Positions 44,676 to 54,430 of a DNA stretch of 64,000 bases are shown here, piece by piece. The stretch spans positions 1 through 64,000 of the forward strand of contig NZ_SZUU01000007.1 of NCBI RefSeq assembly GCF_019583405.1. Direction: 5' to 3'. The notes below the pieces were generated by a model. That model ran no database searches. It was not told the DNA's origin and saw only the letters and a program-made list of their open reading frames with translations. The position numbers and the translations under genes are program-made. How positions within the stretch are numbered: the first letter of the stretch is position 1; the number at the start of each line of letters is the position of its first letter. The stretch is from Bacteroides fragilis (GTDB lineage Bacteria; Bacteroidota; Bacteroidia; Bacteroidales; Bacteroidaceae).

Positions 44676-47600
44676 TTACTTATAGATTGTGACTTCAGCC
44701 AATCCGGCTGCTCCTTCCGAACTTTTCTCAATGGTGATACGCATATATTTTAGTTCCTTACCAATCTGCACCGGCTTAAAATCCCATCCCGTACACTCAC
44801 GTTCATACAGAAGTTCCCAATTTTTTCCGTCGATAGAGGTTTCCACTTTATGCGTATAAGTGGAACTATCCTTCTGAAACCGGATACGGCTTGCAAACAC
44901 TTTCTCGGATTTATCCAGTTCAAGCGTTACTACTTGAGGCTGAGTTTCATTGTCAGCAATCCACCACGAAAAATCGTCTCCATCTGTAATGCATGCGGCT
45001 GTATAACGTTTCTGTTCCGAAGTGGCTTCAACCCGCACTATTTTCAACGGAATTTTTGTACGAATTATATTTTCCCAAGCAGTTGCCTTCACAACTACTC
45101 CTTCCTCTTCATTTCCGGTATAGGAAGCATATTGTCCCTCAGGCACATACGTTCCGTTATATCTTCGGGTCGTAATCTCCCGGCTATCTCCCTTAAGCCC
45201 ATCAGCCGAAACCGAAACATGAATTTTACCCGGACGACAAGTAGTCCGTATCAGTGCGTATCCGATTCCACCCTCTACTTGCTGAGGATTAACCCCGATA
45301 CGCTCTATACCATCCCCTATCAGACTCCCTTCGCCGGATACGGATATATATATCCTGACATCTGAAGTATTAACGGGAGTTCCATACGAATCACAGATCT
45401 TAAAATAGACAGGAATCATATCCGAACCATCCGCTATGGGTTGTATTCCATCTTCTTTCAACCAGATTTCAATCTGCCGGGGTTGTCCGGGAGTACGCAC
45501 ACTGTGAGTTGCAACCACCTTTCCGTCTACCAGTCCTTCAGCAACTAATTCACCGGCTTCATAGGTTCCGGCATCGAAGACATAACAGGGACTTCCCCCT
45601 TTCTCCACAATAGGATGATAAAACGGTGTACGCTCTATGCGCGTCTGTTTACCTATCAGTTGATGATTACGAAACAACCGGACTTCATCACAATTGGAAA
45701 ATACGGTAATCTCTTTCACGGATGAGACATAACGCGGAGCTGTATTCTGTGACGCGATAAATACCATCGGTCCGTCATATAATCCGGGTTGGGATATATC
45801 CTTATCACGCATACTCTGCATCATATAATAACTGAATTTGGGATATCTATTCATATCGACCATTCCACAAAACATAGTTTCCTGCTCTGCTCCACGTGCA
45901 TAATCATTATAACTCCACAAAAAATGTCCCCCCATCCGTGGATTTGCGTCAAGCATGCACCAGTCAAAGTATCCATGTCCGTTAAGCTGCTGAAAACGTC
46001 CCCGGCACTGCTTCAATTGTTCCTCTTCATTCTCCATTAGGCTCACACGAGGTTTTTCTCCTACGCCGTCACCCCACTCACGACAGAACAGTGGTTTCAC
46101 CGCAATCTGGTCTTCCGGATAATTACTCATCACATCCCCATCTTTCGGAAAACGGGATACCTGTTTATAAAATACATCAAAATAATCAACCCGGTCCGTA
46201 TGTCCGAAGTAGTCACCGGCAGTATACATTTGGTCGCCGGGATATTCGGTATGTGCAATGGCATGTAATTCCCGGGCCACTTCCGCCGGATAACGGCTCT
46301 CATTCAAAGCTGTTTCCCAAAGAATTACCGAAGGATGATTGCGATCCCGACGAATCATCTTTTTCCCGACTTCATAGAGACGGGAAATAAATACAGAATC
46401 TTTATTAAAATACTGCCAACCGGGAATACATTCCACAACCAATAACCCATATTTATCACAAGCAGCCAAGAAAGCAGGATCTTGTGGATAGTGAGCTGCC
46501 CTGACAGCATTACAGCCCCCGCGTTTCAAATCGATCACATCTCTTTCTTGCATGGAGTTGGAAGCGGCATCTCCAATATAGGCAAATGCCTGATGACGAT
46601 TTGCCCCACGCAGATAAAGCGGTTCACCGTTTATGAAAAATCCCCTGTCACGGGTGTAAGCAATCGTACGTATACCAACTGCCTCAGCGCAATGATCTGT
46701 CACTTTATCATTTTCAATAACCGTACTTTCTAATTGATACAGATCAGGAGTATATGGATGCCACAGAAAAGGATTATCTATATTTAAATCTTGCTCAATA
46801 TGAAGAGCCTCACCGGCCAACAAACGAAAAGAATTTTGTTGGCAGGCTACCACTTTACCATTTTTATCAATCATCCGGGTACGAAGCTGCGCCTTCCGGA
46901 GATATTGACCTTCATTTCTGATATGTGTTTTTACATGAGCAACAGCTCTCTCTTTTTCAACTATCGGATATGTGACGAAAACTCCGCCACCGGCAACTTC
47001 ATCCTCTTCTAATGCATGAGTGATGTGAAGCGGATCGGCAATAATCATTTCCACATCCCGATAAATACCACTGTAATAATAAAAATCCATTCCTCCCTGT
47101 GGTTTACCGGGAGGTGTAAGTGGATCATACTCTGCTGAAACTCTGACAGCTAACAAATTATCTTGATTCCAATTAAGATAGGAAGTGAGATCTGCCACAA
47201 AACCAATATATCCGCCTCGGTGAGTATATACTTTTTGCCCGTTCAGAAATACCTCACAGGCGTTCATCACTCCTTCGAATGAGATACTGATCTTTTTATC
47301 TTTGTATTGTGACGGTACCTTGAAAGTGCGTCTGTACCAGCCTATTCCATCATAGATAATGTCTCCTCCACAATGTTTCTTTTCTAATTGCATAATGTGA
47401 GGAAGGGTAGTGGCTATCCAGCCGGAATCATCCAAATCAGGATATTCACCATTTACAATATCCCCGCGGTGAAAAGCCCAACCAAGATTCATGTTCAGCG
47501 AAATTCTTGCCCCCACTTCCTCCGCATAAAGCAGAGAAAGTGGAAACAGAATAGCTAAATAAGAAAAAATAATCCTATAATACAATCTTTTCATCTTCAC
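44676..47600 (-). CDS. Glycoside hydrolase family 2 with C-terminal discoidin-like domain
   Basis: 974 residues. Signal peptide (IIFSYLAILFPLSLLYA), sugar-binding jelly roll (NLGWAFHRGDI, WYRRTFKVPSQYKDKKISISFEGV), immunoglobulin-like domain, then the barrel with acid/base Glu434 (WETALNESRYP) and nucleophile Glu508 (FCREWGDGVGE). Bacterial Ig-like modules and an F5/8-type (discoidin) domain at the C-terminus (ACITDGDDFSWWIADNETQPQVVTLELD) follow, probably binding glycan. GH2 covers beta-galactosidase, beta-mannosidase, beta-glucuronidase and others; which one is unclear. Its start overlaps the end of the beta-helix gene. Confidence 0.92.
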   Translation of the reverse strand: MKMKRLYYRIIFSYLAILFPLSLLYAEEVGARISLNMNLGWAFHRGDIVNGEYPDLDDSGWIATTLPHIMQLEKKHCGGDIIYDGIGWYRRTFKVPSQYKDKKISISFEGVMNACEVFLNGQKVYTHRGGYIGFVADLTSYLNWNQDNLLAVRVSAEYDPLTPPGKPQGGMDFYYYSGIYRDVEMIIADPLHITHALEEDEVAGGGVFVTYPIVEKERAVAHVKTHIRNEGQYLRKAQLRTRMIDKNGKVVACQQNSFRLLAGEALHIEQDLNIDNPFLWHPYTPDLYQLESTVIENDKVTDHCAEAVGIRTIAYTRDRGFFINGEPLYLRGANRHQAFAYIGDAASNSMQERDVIDLKRGGCNAVRAAHYPQDPAFLAACDKYGLLVVECIPGWQYFNKDSVFISRLYEVGKKMIRRDRNHPSVILWETALNESRYPAEVARELHAIAHTEYPGDQMYTAGDYFGHTDRVDYFDVFYKQVSRFPKDGDVMSNYPEDQIAVKPLFCREWGDGVGEKPRVSLMENEEEQLKQCRGRFQQLNGHGYFDWCMLDANPRMGGHFLWSYNDYARGAEQETMFCGMVDMNRYPKFSYYMMQSMRDKDISQPGLYDGPMVFIASQNTAPRYVSSVKEITVFSNCDEVRLFRNHQLIGKQTRIERTPFYHPIVEKGGSPCYVFDAGTYEAGELVAEGLVDGKVVATHSVRTPGQPRQIEIWLKEDGIQPIADGSDMIPVYFKICDSYGTPVNTSDVRIYISVSGEGSLIGDGIERIGVNPQQVEGGIGYALIRTTCRPGKIHVSVSADGLKGDSREITTRRYNGTYVPEGQYASYTGNEEEGVVVKATAWENIIRTKIPLKIVRVEATSEQKRYTAACITDGDDFSWWIADNETQPQVVTLELDKSEKVFASRIRFQKDSSTYTHKVETSIDGKNWELLYERECTGWDFKPVQIGKELKYMRITIEKSSEGAAGLAEVTIYK

Positions 47601-49467
47601 AAAAAACTTTAATCATTTGTAATCCTTTCGCTTCAAACTCAATAGGACCCGGACAATAAGTTATCTTACTCTTGCGTCTTTTACCCCAGTAGTCCTCCTT
47701 TAACGACACAGGTAGTCCGCCCATTTTGTCAAAAGATTGATTTGGAATAATTGCATATCTCAACTGTCCAACAGTAGGAATAACCCGTTTTTTTTCTTTC
47801 TCCCAACTTTCGGGAACATCTATTTGCAAGTACCAGCCATCCTCACATTTCCTTATCCCAACCAGATGTTGAGTGGTATCTACTGCACACATAGTCTCAT
47901 GAATGGATGGTATAGCCCCTGACCAAAACACGTTATCCTTCATTTGCACTGGCAAACGACACTGATCATAAGGAGTCAAATCTGTCCGCATGAAAATATT
48001 GTTGAAATAGGACACGTTGCCGCAAGGACAATCATGAAATCCGATAATAGATGTACCATGCGGCTCTAAATAAGGGGTCTCACGCTTATCAACGCTATCA
48101 GTAGGCCAAATCTTCCAGGCAATCAAGTTATTGACGAACGCAACTCCCTGCGAAAGTCTAATCTGCGCCAGTTCCGGAGATAAAAACAAGTTATGATCTA
48201 TCAGTATGGGACCATGATTCACTTCCAAAGAAAGATCTTGTGTCTGGTTATCATGTAACAGATTACCTTTTATCCGGGTTCCCTGTGCCATCCAATCAAG
48301 CCAAATTCCTCCTTCTGTCCGATAGATATGATTCCCGCTTATCATTACATCCACTGCAGCATGCAATTTTATTCCGGCTAATTCGTATCCCCAAAAAGTT
48401 TCCTGTAACCCGATATCATGTATGACATTCGTTTCTATTCTACTAAAAACAGCTCCAAGACTTCCGGCTATTCCAGCTTGACCACAATAGGAAATATGGT
48501 TATTCCTCACCAAATGGTTACCAATCCGCTTTTCATCCCAACCATTTTCAAGTGCCCGTTGGGTAGTTTGTATATAGCCTTCAACAGATTCGGATTTATT
48601 ATCCCATTTATCTCCATATTTTCCCAGTGTAATGCCGACACACTTGGAATGGCTTATCGTATTATTTTCTATTATCCACCCCTTACTCCAATGTGTACCC
48701 ACCAATCCTATCTGTTCAGCAGTCGGCGGTGCCCATGGAGTAGCGGCATGACTCATGCGAAATCCGCGCACAACAATATAATTGACGAATGGCTTTTCCG
48801 GATAGAACACAGCTTGCCGAACATTTATTTCGGTCAATTCTTCATTCGGGTCTTTCTGACCGAAATTAGCCCACAAATAAGTTGTGTCTTTAGTAACTTT
48901 ACAAAACCACAGGGCACTATCTGTCTTGTTTAATAATACATTTTCCAATCGTGGAGCTTCCGTAAGCGCCCGATCATTCAAATAAACTTCTCCGGTATGT
49001 GCCCATTTACCTTTTTCAAGCCAGTCTCCTTTCAAAGTATCAGCATAGGGATTGAACGCAGCGAATATATTATTCGAGATTGCTACACTCCAGATAGTAT
49101 TACTCAGCCTTTTCCAGTTTTTAATTCTCTCCGAACCTTTGATTTCCACATACTCTCCTCCGGCAGCCTGATAAATAATAGGTTTATCCGCTGTTTCCCC
49201 TCCGACGGGAGGATTCACCCATTCCCGATAGACCCCCTCATGAACAGTAATGACATCTCCCGGCCGCGCAATATTGGCAGCAGCCTGTATGGTCTTTAAA
49301 GGCCGGGCTTCCTCTCCTCCATAAGAATCATTACCACGCGAAGAAGACACATGAATTTCCCTACCCGACGGGCATGATTCAACACAATTCGAGTAAACAT
49401 CTGTAGTAACAAAGAGTGCAAACAATAATATTACACTCTTTGTATATAAGTATTCAAAGTTCCCCAT
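47575..49467 (-). CDS. Right-handed beta-helix glycosidase, GH120-like
   Basis: 630 residues from MGNFEYLYTKSVILLFALF (signal peptide), chosen because it lies 6 bp after the SusD stop. N-terminal DUF1565-like segment (IHVSSSRGNDSYGGEEARPLKTIQAAANIA) leads into a parallel beta-helix with repeats such as GWIIENNTISHSKCVGI. The pair GGIWLDWMAQG (Asp391) and LSLEVNHGPILIDHN (Glu415) is spaced 24 residues, close to the 23-residue spacing I recall for the catalytic Asp382/Glu405 of the GH120 beta-xylosidase XylC. GH141 is the main alternative. Its C-terminus overlaps GH2. Confidence 0.75.
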   Translation of the reverse strand: MGNFEYLYTKSVILLFALFVTTDVYSNCVESCPSGREIHVSSSRGNDSYGGEEARPLKTIQAAANIARPGDVITVHEGVYREWVNPPVGGETADKPIIYQAAGGEYVEIKGSERIKNWKRLSNTIWSVAISNNIFAAFNPYADTLKGDWLEKGKWAHTGEVYLNDRALTEAPRLENVLLNKTDSALWFCKVTKDTTYLWANFGQKDPNEELTEINVRQAVFYPEKPFVNYIVVRGFRMSHAATPWAPPTAEQIGLVGTHWSKGWIIENNTISHSKCVGITLGKYGDKWDNKSESVEGYIQTTQRALENGWDEKRIGNHLVRNNHISYCGQAGIAGSLGAVFSRIETNVIHDIGLQETFWGYELAGIKLHAAVDVMISGNHIYRTEGGIWLDWMAQGTRIKGNLLHDNQTQDLSLEVNHGPILIDHNLFLSPELAQIRLSQGVAFVNNLIAWKIWPTDSVDKRETPYLEPHGTSIIGFHDCPCGNVSYFNNIFMRTDLTPYDQCRLPVQMKDNVFWSGAIPSIHETMCAVDTTQHLVGIRKCEDGWYLQIDVPESWEKEKKRVIPTVGQLRYAIIPNQSFDKMGGLPVSLKEDYWGKRRKSKITYCPGPIEFEAKGLQMIKVFCEDEKIVL

Positions 49468-49472
49468 CCAAA

Positions 49473-51041
49473 TCAATAATTGGGATTCTGTACAATTGCC
49501 GGAGTGGCATCGATCACTGTCTGCGGAATAGGCCACAGATAATGCTTTTCCGGATCAAATTTCCGGTTCTCAACAAAAATTCGTTCATTTGTCAATGAAA
49601 GGGCACCGGTTACAGGATCGACCGTTCCAAGTAAACAACCGTATACCTTACCGTTCAACACTTGTTCACCGATTTTCCAACGGCAAATATCGAACCACCG
49701 AAGTCCTTCCATAGCAAGTTCCACACGTCTTTCTCTTCTGAGTAATTCGCGCAACTTCTCCTGACCGGTATATCGGATTCTGTCTACAACCGGCATTTTA
49801 GCACGTGTACGTATGTCGTCCAAAATATCGTAAACGGAATTATCAATCTGATTCAGCTCTATTTTACATTCGGCATACATCAACAGCACTTCCGCATAAC
49901 GCATGACAATGGCATTCATGCCACAATCCCACATATCCGCATAATCAGATAAATCGTCCACATATTTACGAACCAGATATCCTGTTTTAGAACGTCCGTA
50001 GGGAGCATAATAATCTCCATTCGGATCTTTCACATCGATTGGGTCGTAACGTTTTCCTTCGTATAGATTTCCCGGAGCTAATACGGTAACAGCCAAACGA
50101 GGGTCTCTGTGCAAGTAAGGTTCTTTCGGATCATATACCTCAGACTCTTCGATCGTTTTTCCATCTTCACACTCAAAAGCATCTACCAGTGATTGAGTAG
50201 GATTGATAGAACACCATCCACCCACACTGGCCGGAGGCAATACTCCTAAAACCCAGTTACCATACAGGCTTTCTACATATTGTACATCCAGAATAACTTC
50301 CGAATTATTTTCATTCGCAATCTTAAACAAACCTTTATAATCGGGAAACAGTTCGTAGCCCAATCCCATTACTTCGCTACAAGTAGCCATACAATCATCA
50401 TACTGATGTTCGAACAGTTCCAGACGGGCTTTCAATGTCAAAACTGCGCCACGAGTAATACGTCCGACATCACTTCCGGAGTAAGATTCGGGAAGTTGCG
50501 GAGCGATCTCTTTCAGTTCATTCAAGATAAACTCAACCACTTTCGCTTTCTCGGTACGTGGTAAATTGGCATTTTTAATTTCAAGTACGGAAGTTACCAA
50601 CGGCACATCACCATAATGTATCACTTTCTGAAAATAATCCCACGCACGCAGAAAACGTACTTCGGCTGTCAAGCGTTTGCGTAAATCTTCATTCATTTCG
50701 GGGCGGTGGATATTCTCCAGGAAATTATTATAGCGAACCATGTTTCCATATCCCATATAGCTATAACCCGGATCGGTAGGGGTCGCTGTTCCTGCGGCCT
50801 GTACCGCCCAGCCTTCCCAAGTAAAAGGATTATAAGCATTATCCGACGCACAGTCGGCATAAATCACTTCATCCATAGAAAACCAACCATTATAACACCC
50901 TGTAGCTGCGGCCATGGCATCTTTTTCAGTTCTCCAAAAGGCTTCGTTTGAGGGTTTGTCCAAAGGATTCCGATCCAGAAAATCGGTACTACATGCCGAG
51001 AACAAAGCGGCAAATAACAAACTATATATTATCTTTTTCAT
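49473..51041 (-). CDS. SusD/RagB-family lipoprotein of the large PUL
   Basis: 522 residues. Lipobox LLFAALFSAC, then the classical SusD/RagB start FLDRNPLDKPSNEAFWRTEKDAMAAATGCYNGWF and C-terminal RERRVELAMEGLRWFDICRWKIGEQVLNGK, followed by YLWPIPQTVIDATPAIVQNPNY. Surface glycan-binding partner of the SusC encoded immediately upstream (12 bp). It is followed after 6 bp by the beta-helix enzyme. Confidence 0.96.
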   Translation of the reverse strand: MKKIIYSLLFAALFSACSTDFLDRNPLDKPSNEAFWRTEKDAMAAATGCYNGWFSMDEVIYADCASDNAYNPFTWEGWAVQAAGTATPTDPGYSYMGYGNMVRYNNFLENIHRPEMNEDLRKRLTAEVRFLRAWDYFQKVIHYGDVPLVTSVLEIKNANLPRTEKAKVVEFILNELKEIAPQLPESYSGSDVGRITRGAVLTLKARLELFEHQYDDCMATCSEVMGLGYELFPDYKGLFKIANENNSEVILDVQYVESLYGNWVLGVLPPASVGGWCSINPTQSLVDAFECEDGKTIEESEVYDPKEPYLHRDPRLAVTVLAPGNLYEGKRYDPIDVKDPNGDYYAPYGRSKTGYLVRKYVDDLSDYADMWDCGMNAIVMRYAEVLLMYAECKIELNQIDNSVYDILDDIRTRAKMPVVDRIRYTGQEKLRELLRRERRVELAMEGLRWFDICRWKIGEQVLNGKVYGCLLGTVDPVTGALSLTNERIFVENRKFDPEKHYLWPIPQTVIDATPAIVQNPNY

Positions 51042-51053
51042 ACGTATTATCTA

Positions 51054-54000
51054 TCAAAAAGTTATGTTTAAACCAAAAGTATTTGTCTTGACCTGTGGAT
51101 AGGAACTTCCTCCTTCAGGTGATTCCGGATCGAAGCCTTTATCAAACTTGGTAAAAGTCAGCAGATTCTGCCCACTATAATAGACCCTGATTCTCGAAAT
51201 CCCCATCACATTACACCATTCTTTGGGCAGTGTATATCCCAATTGGAAGTTCTTCAGGCGCAAATAAGAAGAATTGACAATCCAGAAGGAGGAAGGATTA
51301 TAGATACTATTGTTCTGCCGATAAGATGAGAATGCTCTCGGGAATTTTCCATTCGGATTGGTTTCGGCATCCCAACAGTCACGGTACATATAAGACGGCT
51401 TACCTTTTGCTCCGATCATTTCGCCCACTACACCGGGGCCTGCAAGATACCCTTGTACATCAGCAGCTCCCTGGAACAGGAAAGTAGCATCAAACCCTTT
51501 CCATTCGGCAAACAGATTCAGCCCGAAAGTCCACTTAGGCATTGTATTACCGATATAAACACGATCCTCTCCGTCAATTTTTCCATCATTATTGATATCA
51601 CGGTATTTGATGTCACCGGGTGCAGTTTCGGTACCGGGTATCGTAGCGCTATTGGCAACCTCTTCTTCAGTTTTGAAAAGTCCTTCCGCAATATATCCTC
51701 CGATAGAATTGATGGCATAACCTTCCTGATTAAAATACTTACCGCTCCAGATGCGTGCTCCGCCATTCTTCAGGTCAAGTACTTCATTCTTGTTATATGC
51801 AGCATTAGCCGACACCTGGAAGTTCCAGCCATGAGTATTCAGTTTATAGCCTGCAGTCATTTCAAAACCGGTATTTTTTACTTTACCTGCATTCTGGTAA
51901 GGAGCATTCAGACCGTACAAGGTGCTCACCGGCAATTTCATCAGAATGTCATAAGTCAGTTTACGGTATCCTTCAATAGACAAAGTGTACTGATTGCCCA
52001 AGAATCCCATATCAAGTCCGAAGTTCAATGTTTCTGTGGTCTCCCAAACAAGGTTACGGTTAGCACCATCTACCGGAGCCACTCCCTGTACAACTGTTCC
52101 GCCGAAGGAATAGTTGGCTTGATCAAGTACAGATTGATAAGAATAGTAAGAAATAGCCTGATTGCCCAGAATGCCCCAACCTCCACGCAACTTCAGATCG
52201 GACAGTACATTGCGGGTTCCTTCCATAAACGGTTCATTGATGATTCGCCATGCTCCCGAGAAAGAGGGGAACACACCCCAACGGGAGTCTTTAAAGATGC
52301 GTGAAGTTCCGTCACGACGGATATTTGCCTCTACCAAATAGCGATTGTCATAGTCGTAGGTCAGACGCCCGAAGAATGAACGCAATGCGTATTCATTGGC
52401 TGAGCCATTGGCTGTCTGTCCATCAGGTGAACCGGCATTCAATTCCCAAAGATCATTGTTCAAGAAGTTTTTCCGGTATCCCTTAGTCCAGTCCTCACGA
52501 TAATATTCCTGTTCGTATCCCGCCAGTGCACCTACAGTATGTTTACCAAACGTATTGTTATAACTGACCAGTGTCTGTAAATTCAATTTCAGCCCATTCT
52601 TACGTTCATCAGTCTGACTGTTAGGTCCCTGATATTTTGTAGGCTCTCCTGTTTTCCAGTTATAATACTGGATATCCTTAATAAACTTCTCGTCGGAGAT
52701 CGATTTATATTCATAACCCACGATTTCCTGAATCTTCAATCCCTTGACCGGTTCATAACTCACATTTCCGATGGCTCTGGTGATGTGTTGCTTGGTAGTA
52801 CGCAAATTGCCTTCCTCGATAAAAGCCAACGGGTTACCGTCATTGGCATATCCATAATATCCGTTTGAATATTTATAAGGAATAAAAGGGGCGATCTGGT
52901 TGATTTGTGAAAAGATATTAGACATCTCACCGGTAAAACCACTCACAGGTTCCTGTGCCTCACCATACGTGAAGGAAAGGTTCATTCCTGCTGTAAACTT
53001 TCCCATCTTGGCATTCATATTACCCCGTACCGAATAGCGATCGTATTTAGCAATATCGATAATGCCGTCCTGTCCCAGATAACCGGCAGAGAACATATAA
53101 GTCATCTTATCCGTACCTCCCGAAATCTCGGCACGGTGGCTGTGTTGCAAACCGGTTTTGTAGAATAGCCCCTGCCAATCCGTATCGGGATAGTTGTCAG
53201 GATCTGAACCGTTTCTGAACTTTTCAATCTCTTGGTCCGTATAAATAGGTTTCTTACCTTCATTAACCATGGCTTTATTGTACAGCTTTGCGTATTCCCA
53301 TGAATGAAGATATTCGGGAAGAGCTGTAGGTTTCTGCCAGCCCACATAGCCGTCATAACGTAGAGTAGGTGCTTTATCACCTCCCTTTTTAGTAGTAATC
53401 AGGATAACTCCATTTGCCGCACGTGAACCGTAAATAGCTGCTGAAGAAGCATCTTTCAGTACTGAGATATTCTCGATATCGCTGGGATCTACCTCATTGA
53501 TACTGGATACGGGTAAACCATCCACAACATACATCGGATTAGAGTTATTTAAAGTCCCGACACCACGCACACGAATGGTTGTATTGTCACTTCCCGGCTG
53601 TCCGGTTCCGGAAATGACAGTCACACCGGGCAATAACCCTTGGATGGCATTCGATACGTTAGTCACCGGACGGTTTTGCAATGATTTGGAATCGACAGCA
53701 GCAACTGCTCCCGTCAGATTCACTTTCTTCTGAACACCGTATCCCACAACTACCACCTCTTCCAGGGTTTTGGTATCCTCCTTCAGAATGATGTTAAACG
53801 CATCCTTCCCTTTTGTCGAAACATCTTGTTGCAGATAGCCGATGTAACTGACAGTCAAAGAAGCATTCTCCGGAACTTCCAGCGTAAACTCCCCATCCAG
53901 ATTTGTTATCACCCCATTGGTGCCTGCTCCTTTTTCAACAACATTGGCTCCGATGACAGGTTCCCCCATAGCGTCCTTCACCACTCCGGATACCTTCTTC

Positions 54001-54335
54001 TTCCGGGAACGGGGTTGTTGGTCCGTTTTCTTTTCAATAAAATAAATCTTATTATTTCTTACCTCAAAAGTAACTTTCGTTCCTGCCAATAGTTTTGTCA
54101 ACACATCCTCCAGAGTGGCATCTTTCAACTGAATGGATACTTTACGGTTTACGTCGATCAACTGATCGCTGAACACCAGCCCTAACCCTGTCTGGCTTTT
54201 TATAGAAGACAGTACCTTCTCTACCTTCTCATTATTAAAATTTAAAGAAACTTTTTGTGACCATGCCGAAACAGTGAAGCCAAATAAAAGAACTCCTAAG
54301 AGCAACAGCATTTTCGTTCTGGTTCTTGTTTTCAT
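51054..54335 (-). CDS. SusC/RagA-family TonB-dependent receptor with STN signalling domain
   Basis: 1093 residues. After the signal peptide comes an STN domain (KVSLNFNNEKVEKVLSSIKSQTGLGLVF, then KDATLEDVLTKLLAGTKV), which transmits ligand binding to a FecR-type anti-sigma factor; the FecR and ECF sigma genes lie upstream in this locus. Then carboxypeptidase-like domain (GVVKDAMGEPVIGANVVEKG), the box EEVVVVGYG, plug (LLPGVTVISGTGQPG, TIRVRGVGTLNNSNPMYVVDG, IENISVLKDASSAAIYG) and barrel. It imports oligosaccharides with the SusD downstream. A 31-bp regulatory element precedes it. Confidence 0.97.
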   Translation of the reverse strand: MKTRTRTKMLLLLGVLLFGFTVSAWSQKVSLNFNNEKVEKVLSSIKSQTGLGLVFSDQLIDVNRKVSIQLKDATLEDVLTKLLAGTKVTFEVRNNKIYFIEKKTDQQPRSRKKKVSGVVKDAMGEPVIGANVVEKGAGTNGVITNLDGEFTLEVPENASLTVSYIGYLQQDVSTKGKDAFNIILKEDTKTLEEVVVVGYGVQKKVNLTGAVAAVDSKSLQNRPVTNVSNAIQGLLPGVTVISGTGQPGSDNTTIRVRGVGTLNNSNPMYVVDGLPVSSINEVDPSDIENISVLKDASSAAIYGSRAANGVILITTKKGGDKAPTLRYDGYVGWQKPTALPEYLHSWEYAKLYNKAMVNEGKKPIYTDQEIEKFRNGSDPDNYPDTDWQGLFYKTGLQHSHRAEISGGTDKMTYMFSAGYLGQDGIIDIAKYDRYSVRGNMNAKMGKFTAGMNLSFTYGEAQEPVSGFTGEMSNIFSQINQIAPFIPYKYSNGYYGYANDGNPLAFIEEGNLRTTKQHITRAIGNVSYEPVKGLKIQEIVGYEYKSISDEKFIKDIQYYNWKTGEPTKYQGPNSQTDERKNGLKLNLQTLVSYNNTFGKHTVGALAGYEQEYYREDWTKGYRKNFLNNDLWELNAGSPDGQTANGSANEYALRSFFGRLTYDYDNRYLVEANIRRDGTSRIFKDSRWGVFPSFSGAWRIINEPFMEGTRNVLSDLKLRGGWGILGNQAISYYSYQSVLDQANYSFGGTVVQGVAPVDGANRNLVWETTETLNFGLDMGFLGNQYTLSIEGYRKLTYDILMKLPVSTLYGLNAPYQNAGKVKNTGFEMTAGYKLNTHGWNFQVSANAAYNKNEVLDLKNGGARIWSGKYFNQEGYAINSIGGYIAEGLFKTEEEVANSATIPGTETAPGDIKYRDINNDGKIDGEDRVYIGNTMPKWTFGLNLFAEWKGFDATFLFQGAADVQGYLAGPGVVGEMIGAKGKPSYMYRDCWDAETNPNGKFPRAFSSYRQNNSIYNPSSFWIVNSSYLRLKNFQLGYTLPKEWCNVMGISRIRVYYSGQNLLTFTKFDKGFDPESPEGGSSYPQVKTNTFGLNITF

Positions 54336-54392
54336 TTCATACAGTATTAAATTAGTTATTTTTATGATTTATAAAAAGGCCTTTCTATATAG

Positions 54393-54423
54393 GCTAACAC
54401 ACCATCCCAAAGAAGGTATGAGT
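54393..54423 (-). promoter_or_regulatory. Repeated PUL element 1, upstream of susC
   Basis: On the minus strand the element begins ACTCATACC and ends GTGTTAGC, 58 nt before the SusC start codon. The same 31-bp architecture is found before GH95, and a partial copy before the FecR gene, each in the sense direction. A perfect AAAGGCCTTT palindrome follows at 54375-54384. Candidate promoter of the locus ECF sigma factor. Confidence 0.6.
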
Positions 54424-54430
54424 GTCATTT

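Noticed and set aside
51453..52304. 283-codon open frame opposite the STN-containing SusC gene
   Set aside because: It is antisense to a strong coding region; long antisense frames are common opposite Bacteroides SusC genes and this one lacks a start context or domain.
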